Shown here: one piece after another, positions 54,201 to 61,908 of the stretch | Position numbering within the stretch: position 1 is the stretch's first letter | Layout: each line of letters opens with the position of its first letter | NCBI GenBank assembly: GCA_963989245.1 | Contig: OZ022348.1 | Location: 32,607,454 to 32,671,453 of the forward strand | Length of the DNA: 64,000 nucleotides | Source of the DNA: Nansenia antarctica | Lineage: Eukaryota > Chordata > Actinopteri > Argentiniformes > Microstomatidae | Reading direction: 5' to 3' | Program-made: the position numbers and the translations under genes | Notes under the pieces: generated by a model | Databases searched by the model: none | Told to the model about the DNA's origin: nothing | Seen by the model: the letters and a program-made list of their open reading frames with translations, nothing else

Positions 54201-57200
54201 GGTGTGTCTGTGTCTGTGTCTGTGTCTGTGGGTGTGTGTGTGTGGGTGTGGGGGTGGGTGTGTGGGTGTGAGGCTGCCCTGGGTGTGTTCATCCTCAGCC
54301 TCTGTGTCTCTCTCCCTGCGTGTCAGATGGTGAGACTGCTGCTGTCCAGAGGAGCGAACATCAACGCCTTCGACAAGAAGGACCGCCGGGCCATCCACTG
54401 GGCCGCCTATATGGGTAACCACCTCTCTATTTACCATGCAGTCCAGTGTTTCCTCGGTCAGGCCAATCCTAGTGCGCGCGCGCTCAAAACAACGACGTAA
54501 TTTCACCAAAAACTAGAGGGAGCGTGGCAAAAATAAATAGCGGTTGAACCATTAAAGCTGAGCGGCAATGTTTTATATAGCAGGTGATCAAATACCAAGA
54601 TATCCTGAAAATGGTTGGGGCCGACAATCGTAAATGTTGTATGTATTCAATATTTACGACCAAACAACCTTGTGTGTGGGCAACTCCCGACAACTCCCGA
54701 CTGGGGTTGCCAGATGGGCTCGGGTTTTTTTGGTGGAATTAGCGGTTTTAGACTGTGGTTAGGAAAATGTCAATCCCATTTGGCAACCCTGTTCGCGAGT
54801 CCGATTGTGAAGTGGATGGAATGTAGCCAATCAATAAGCGAGCTGACTTCTTCTTTTCGGATGGGAATATCGGCGCACACCACTAGGGATGGGACGATTA
54901 TCGTGTTTATCGTTAATCGTGATAAAAACACCCGCGATAACTTTATCGTGGAGAATTTTAATTAGTTGAATAATCGTCATAATCGTTTATTTTTTTATAT
55001 TTTTTTATTTTTTTTATTATTATTTTTAAATGACTGGACTTTTTAAATAGGCACTACATTTTATAAACACTGCTTTGTCTGACTGGTGGTCCCCAGCTGA
55101 TGACCCAGTTAGGCCCACATAGGTGTTCAGTGAGGTGTCACAGCACACCTGTTCTAAAGGCACTGTTGGAGGTGCGTCAGGCAGCAATGCCCAGCAGGAG
55201 TACCATCACCTGTATCATGATTTGATCTGTCTGTTTTTATTGTATGTATTAATGTATGTGACCTATGTGTGTTTTTGTTGTTGTTGTTAATATTTTTATT
55301 GAGTTTCACAGAGACATGTACACAACAGGACATAACAACAACAACTAGTATCCGTGGGGGAGGTTATTGTCCCATTAATAGTAGAAAACTAGTTTTGCAC
55401 TTTGTTATGCAGTACATTGTCCATAAACAATAACAGAAAATGTTCTTTCTCTTTTTTTTTTTTTTTACAAACAAAAAACAAAGACAAACAAAACAAAACA
55501 AAAACAAAAAAACAGGGGGGGAGGAGGCCATGTCACATATCAGAAATAAACAGAAAAGAAAATGACAACAAATGCCATAATATATGGGGGGATCACCCCC
55601 ATCGGAGACAGCATCCATGTCTTACAGTCCTAAACACAGCGGCAGCACAACACCAGCACAGTAAATAATATTGTGACCCATACATTGTAGATCTGTTACA
55701 CATTAGTCTTGTGTACTTTCTTGAGTGTAATCCACCAAACCTTTCATTACAATGGCAGCCAGTCTGGTACCAATATAATCTAAGAACGGAGACCAAATCT
55801 TATAGAATGTCTTTATCTTACACTTATGTCAGATATTCCATAGGAATCATATCAAAAATTACCTTGTGCCATCCAGCTATTGTAGGCGGTTTGCAGTCTA
55901 TCCATTTCAGCAATATATTTTTCCTTGCACAAAAAGTGAGGATACACAGAAGTCTTTTGGAATGCATACTTTTAAGTTGTTTGTCTGGCAACCCAAACAA
56001 TAGACACATGGGGTCCTTATCCAATGTAACATCTAGAATTAGATGAATTTTATCCACTATACCTTTCCAGTAATCATCTATATATCTACAAGTCCAAACA
56101 CAATGAACAAAGCTCCCAACCTCGGTAATACACTTTGTACACATTTCCGATTTGTTATGATCCATTTTATGTCTAAGTTGGGGAGTAATCTGCAAACGTT
56201 GTAGTAGTCTAAATTGCGTTTCCTTCGTCCTATTACAGATTGAGATGTCGTTTGCCGATTGCCATATTAGTGACCAAGTTGCTGCATCAGTATTAATGTT
56301 CAGGTCATTATTCCAGTCTTTGGGCGTAAATGCAGGTTTGCCTTTATCATATTTCGAAAGTGCTCTATACCCAAGCCCCAGAATGCCTCTCGTCTTTCCA
56401 GCAGAGACTATCTCCTCCAGCGGAGAGGGTTGGTGACAGAGGCCAGTGTCTTTTTGGCTATTTAAAAAACTTCGTATCTGAAGGTATCTGAAAAACTCAT
56501 TTCGTGGTAGGTCATATTTCTTACATAATTGGTCAAATGAAAGTAGTATTTCCGTATCATATAAATGTCCGATAGTAACCATCCCTTTGCTGTCCCACCG
56601 CTTGAAACCCCTATCCGTGGCACCAGGGGAGAAGTCTATGTTGCCCCAAACTGGCGAGAGGGAGGATGTAATAATCGTATGTTATAAATAAATAGTAATA
56701 TAATTGAGATTTCTCACATGAGCCGATTGTTCAGCCTGCATGGGTAACGTGACTGTCAAGTCAGCCTTGTCAGTCAGTCACTAACATATGCTAGCCTTCT
56801 CACCATGGCTGCATCGGCCCCGTGTCCATTGCCTCACCTTTCCAGGGTTGCACGCAGGCTTCTATGCATACCTGCAACTAGTGTTCCTTCAGAGAGAGTG
56901 TTTAGTGCCAGTGGGCACATACTCACACCTCTCCGAGCACAGCTAAAGGCAGAAAAAGTGAACATTTTGTTGACATTTTTGCACTTTAACCTATCTTGAA
57001 GCTTTCAAGTCTCTAAGCCACAAGGCTAGCACTCAGTTTGATGACAGAAAAGTGTCAGTGTTCAAGTTTTGTTTGACAGTATTTTTTTCCTTTATTTATG
57101 CAGTGATACCTTATAATTTATCATTACCTTATTTAAGATTTTATTAAAGATTTTTATTTTTGTCAAGATGATTCAATAAAAATACAACAAAATCTAAGTT

Positions 57201-60200
57201 AAAGTGATTACAGTGTGTTTTATTGGCATTCTAAAAAAAAGTATTTTTATTTTTATTTTTATAATTCTCGCGATAATATCGTGGATCGCGATTATTTTGC
57301 CCACGATAATCGTGACATGACATTTTCTAATCGTCCCACCCCTACACACCACACACAATACGATCAAGGCTGTTCAATCCAAGATCTTTTTATCTTCATG
57401 TGTGGGGTCTGTCTCAGATAAAAAATTCTGTTAAGATTTTGAAAAGCCTTGTGTGTACCGGGCTTTAGTGGACTGAATCAGTTAGTGGCGGAGAAAATTC
57501 ATTCGTGGCGGCCCACCACAAATAAATGCATATAGAGGAAACACTGTCAGCCATATGGCGCTTTTCCACTACCACGTGACCCCGGTTTGTTTTCCTTTCT
57601 CCACTGCCAACCAAGCCGGGCCGAGCCAGGCCGAGCCGGGCCGTTTTAGCTACCTTTCTGGACTAGGAACTACTAGGAGCTAACGGTACTTTCGGGCCAG
57701 GACGTGCGACGCTGCAGACCGTTGATTGGTCAATGGAAATCGTCATCCCATGTTCATAGATTTCATCTCCAACCGCCATTTTTAAATACCACAACAGATT
57801 TTGCTCTTGGAAAATGTCACTGTTTCTAACCCTAACTTAACTTAATAAAGATTAGAAAAATTATTATCTCTATCTTATTATCTTAGTTTAATGTCATTTC
57901 AATGCATCATAGAACTTTTATTTACAACAAGCATAACAAAAGAATGTCTATTATGGCGACGTTCCTCAGTCCAGCGCGCTTCATCATCCCCCTTCTAAAA
58001 CTGCCATCCCCCCTTTTCATCCCTTATGTCATTTTATCAATGAACATTGTATTACTGTTATTTCAACATTTAAGGCTCTTTCACATATAGTTCCCTATAA
58101 TTTCCATGGAATCCCAAGCTGTGCCGTCCAGGCGTTTTCGCCTTTAACTCATGAGCCAAATGCCGGTAGATTCGCGTCTTGCTCCCTTTAACACATGTCG
58201 GCGTTTCCCTGGTTGCGCGATCTACTAGATCTAAAAGCGGCAAGTAACAGGCACGTAACATCCATATGCTGTATAAATAAATATATTTGACTACCAGCAA
58301 GACAGTGCAGCACTCGCATCTATAACAAACGCGGAGATTGTATGAGCCCCGCGTCAGTCCAATGGAAGCGTCAAGCACAGCCTTTCCGTAGAAATACATC
58401 GCTCCCTGTCTAACGTTATATATCTAACGTTACATGTTTTAAGGCTGATCTGTGCATGATAGTGCTGCATTTTGACATAATTTTTATCGCATTTCCCCCC
58501 GTTGAGCTGTATAGCGGCACTTATTACAGTGAAGTGCTCTTATGACACTTAACTCCTACTACTGTCTCGACTCGCTCCGGGTCTGTTGTGTATAGGCTCA
58601 TGGAGAAGCGTTTCTGAAAGTACGGCACGGGTAGGATACAAACGCGTGCTGTACCGAGCCGGACCGGTGTGGTCAATAGAAAAGCGCCAATAGTCAGCAC
58701 TCTTGGAGCCGTTAGGTGGTTAGGTGCCTTGCTCAAGGGCACACGCAACTCCCTCCTGAGGCGGGCGACCTTCCGTTCGCTAGCCCGGCCTCTCTGACCT
58801 CTAGGCTACCGCCGCCTCGATGTTTCTGGTGCCGTGTGTGCCGGTGTAACCAGTAACCCACCCCCTCTCTGTGTTGTGTCATTAGGGCACATCGAGGTGG
58901 TGAAGCTGCTGGCGTCGCACGGGGCCGAGGTGGCCTGCAAAGACAAGAAGGCGTACACCCCGCTGCACGCCGCCGCCTCCTCAGGCATGATCAGCGTGGT
59001 CAAATACCTCCTGGACCTGGGAGTGGACGTGAGTCCCCCTGACCCCCATCTGACCCCACCCTGACCCCCTCCCTGACCCCCTCCCTGACCCCCTCCCTGA
59101 CCCCCACCCTGACCCCCACCCTGACCCCCACATGACCCCACCCTGACCCCCTCCCTGAGCCCCACTGGCCCCCACCCTGACCCCCTCCCTGACCCCCTCT
59201 CTGACCCCACTGACCCCTCTCTGACCCCCTCTTTGACCCCCACATGACCCCTGGGGTTTTTCCCTGGGAAAAACTGAAACTATATCTCAACAAAAGCAGA
59301 GTGTCAGAGAATGCTGAGCTGCTAGGACAGTCTGGAGGGATGAACAAGGTAGACTCAGACTGGGCTGATCCTTAGTGTCTTATAGCTTCTCTCTTAGTGG
59401 AACCATAGGAACATAGGAAGCATGTACATGACCACCTACGTAACCATAGGAACATAGGACAACTGCACAACCGCAGAGAGAAATGCGCTACAGAGAGTCG
59501 TGAGAACAGCCCAGAAGATCACCGGCGCCCCCCTCCCCTCTCTGGAAGAGCTGTACAACACACGCTGCCTCAGGAAGGCCTCCAAGATCTCCAGAGACCC
59601 AACCCACCCTGGGTACGAACACTTTGCCCGGCTGCCCTCGAAAAGGCGGTACAGGACCATGGCCGCAAGGATAAACAGACTGAAGCTCAGCTTCTACCCC
59701 AGGGCCATCCAGGCCCTGAACACAGCAAAGACCTAGGTTCTGGGCCCTGGACAGTCTGGACGGATTGATGGCAGCTGCTGGATTGAAAAAATCAGGTGTA
59801 GTGCTGAGGCACAAATGTGTACATTTCAAGCCTGCAAACTGCGACACTTTAAATGAATGTGCAATAACACTATGTGCAATATGACAACCCTAGTCGTCTT
59901 ATCTGTACAGTATAGTATAGTGGATAATGTACATAGCCTTTATTTATGTAAACCAGCTCCTTTCCCTTCTTGTTTTTTTTCTTTTTTTTTTCTTTCCTAG
60001 CACCAGGGGAGCCACCCCTCCCAAATGTCGTTATTTGGTACCTGTACTATAGCAATGACAATAAAGACCATAAAAGAATAGGAAGCATGTACATGACCAC
60101 CTACGTAACCATAGGAACATAGGAAACATGTACCGTATATTTACCGGAGTATAAGTTGCACCAGTAAAAAATGTGCCATGAAGAAAAAAACACAAGTCGC

Positions 60201-61404
60201 ACTGGACTATAAGTCGCATTTATTTAGAAATGTATTTCACAAAATCCAAGACCAAGAACAGACATTTAATCTGGAAAAGCAAGTTATTCAACTACACAAT
60301 AGCACACAGAACAACAGGCTGAATAGGCTAAATTAACATAACAAGCCACATTAACAGTTATTCAGCTACACAATAGCATAAAGAACATACCTGGGAGGCT
60401 GAATAGGCTAAATTAACATAACAAGCCAGTTAGTCCAACAAGCAAGTTACCAGTAAACAAGTTCACCAAGCTCCCGTTAATGTTTCAGTTAATTCTTCAG
60501 TGGTACAGGAGCAGCATATACCGGTAGTTGTCACAAGCCCAGAGCGCCCTCTCGCGGCTGTAGACGGTAATGTAAAACTATGAAAAAAAGTGTGACTTAT
60601 AGTCCGGAAAATACGGTACATGACTACCTACGTAACCATAGGAACATAGGAAACATGTACATGACCACCTACGTAACCATAGGAACATAGGAAACATGTA
60701 CATGACCACCTACGTAACCATAGGAACATAGGAAACATGTACATGACCACCTACGTAACCATATAGAAGCACGTACAGGGCAAGGCAATTAGCATAAGGC
60801 GCTAGGCCCCGCCGGCGGGCCGTGGGATGGTTAAGAGGCTACTCCACGTACAGCACTTTGGTCAGCGCAAGTTGATTTAAATGAGTTTTAACCAAAACAA
60901 GCAGAAGAGCTCATATACAGTAACTCCTATTTTAGAGACTCTACACTGGCTTCCTGTTGAGTTCAGAATAGATTTCAAGATCCTTCTGCATGTTTATAAA
61001 ACTCTCACTGGCACAGCACCAGAATATGTTCAGACCTTTTGCTAGCATATAAGCCCAATAGAGCTCTTAGGTCTTTTGCTAGCATATCAGCCCAATAGAG
61101 CTCTCAGGTCTTCTGACGCTGGTTTTTTCGTTTGTACTAAAGAAGAGATTTGGTGAGGCTGCATTCTCATGTTATGCTCCAGATTGTGTCTCACTGCCAG
61201 TTTACATTAGAGATGCAACCTCAGCAAATATGTTCAAGTCGAGACTAAAAACCCATCTTTTTGGGTATTATTGCCTTTAAATGACTAAATAATTAAATGA
61301 TGATTATATAAAGATTGGAGCACTTTGAGCTGCAATGTTTGCAGGAAAAGCGCTATACAAATAAAAGTTATTATTACTAAATGTGCTTCTAAATAAAAAT
61401 GACT

Positions 61405-61442
<38 letters not shown>

Positions 61443-61736
61443 CTCCAGATCAACGAGCCCAACGCGTACGGGAACACCCCTCTGCACGTGGCGTGCTACA
61501 ACGGGCAGGACGTGGTGGTGAACGAGCTCATCGAGTGCGGCGCCAGCGTCAACCACGTCAACGAGAAGGGCTTCGCCCCGCTACACTTCACAGCGGCCTC
61601 GCGCCACGGCGCCCTCTGTCTGGAGCTGCTGGTGGGCAACGGGGCCGACGTCAACATCAAGGTGGGCGTCAAAGGACGGCGTGTGACCGACCGACCGCCC
61701 TGCAAGGCCACACACACAACAGAAACGGTGGCACCG

Positions 61737-61784
<48 letters not shown>

Positions 61785-61830
61785 CACAAAGTTCTATCAG
61801 TTATATCACCACTGAACAACCCTTCAACTG

Positions 61831-61871
<41 letters not shown>

Positions 61872-61873
61872 CT

Positions 61874-61908
<35 letters not shown>

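Larger units (their letters stand above)
54884..57344 (+). mobile_element. hAT element nested in another and itself invaded by L1
   Basis: 2461 bp. Ends tagggatgggacgattatcg / ...ctaatcgtcccacccct plus a, with 8-bp duplication cacaccac (54876-54883 and 57345-57352). Retains the C-terminal dimerisation region of a hAT transposase near the right end. Confidence 0.92.
54444..57546. mobile_element. outer hAT-like element, split by a younger hAT
   Basis: Ends CAGTGTTTCCTC / GAGGAAACACTG. About 630 bp once the nested element and its duplication are removed. Its own target duplication was not clear. Confidence 0.7.
59420..60780. repeat. ~40-bp minisatellite interrupted by two insertions
   Basis: Units 'acatgaccacctacgtaacc' + 'ataggaacataggaaacatgt' occur at 59425-59460, 60085-60133 and 60616-60765. 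The gaps are a LINE fragment and a MITE. Confidence 0.88.

Noticed and set aside
54058..54509. Cys/Gly/Val- or His/Thr/Pro-rich frames
   Set aside because: Caused by the GT/G-rich minisatellite next to ankrd28 exon 6; only the exon itself is conserved coding sequence.
58690..58823. A functional tRNA gene
   Set aside because: Box A/B-like sequences are present, but no cloverleaf with a matching acceptor stem can be drawn, and the downstream tail is that of a SINE.
58806..59347. Gly-rich minus-strand frames
   Set aside because: Antisense of the TGACCCC repeat and of ankrd28 exon 7.
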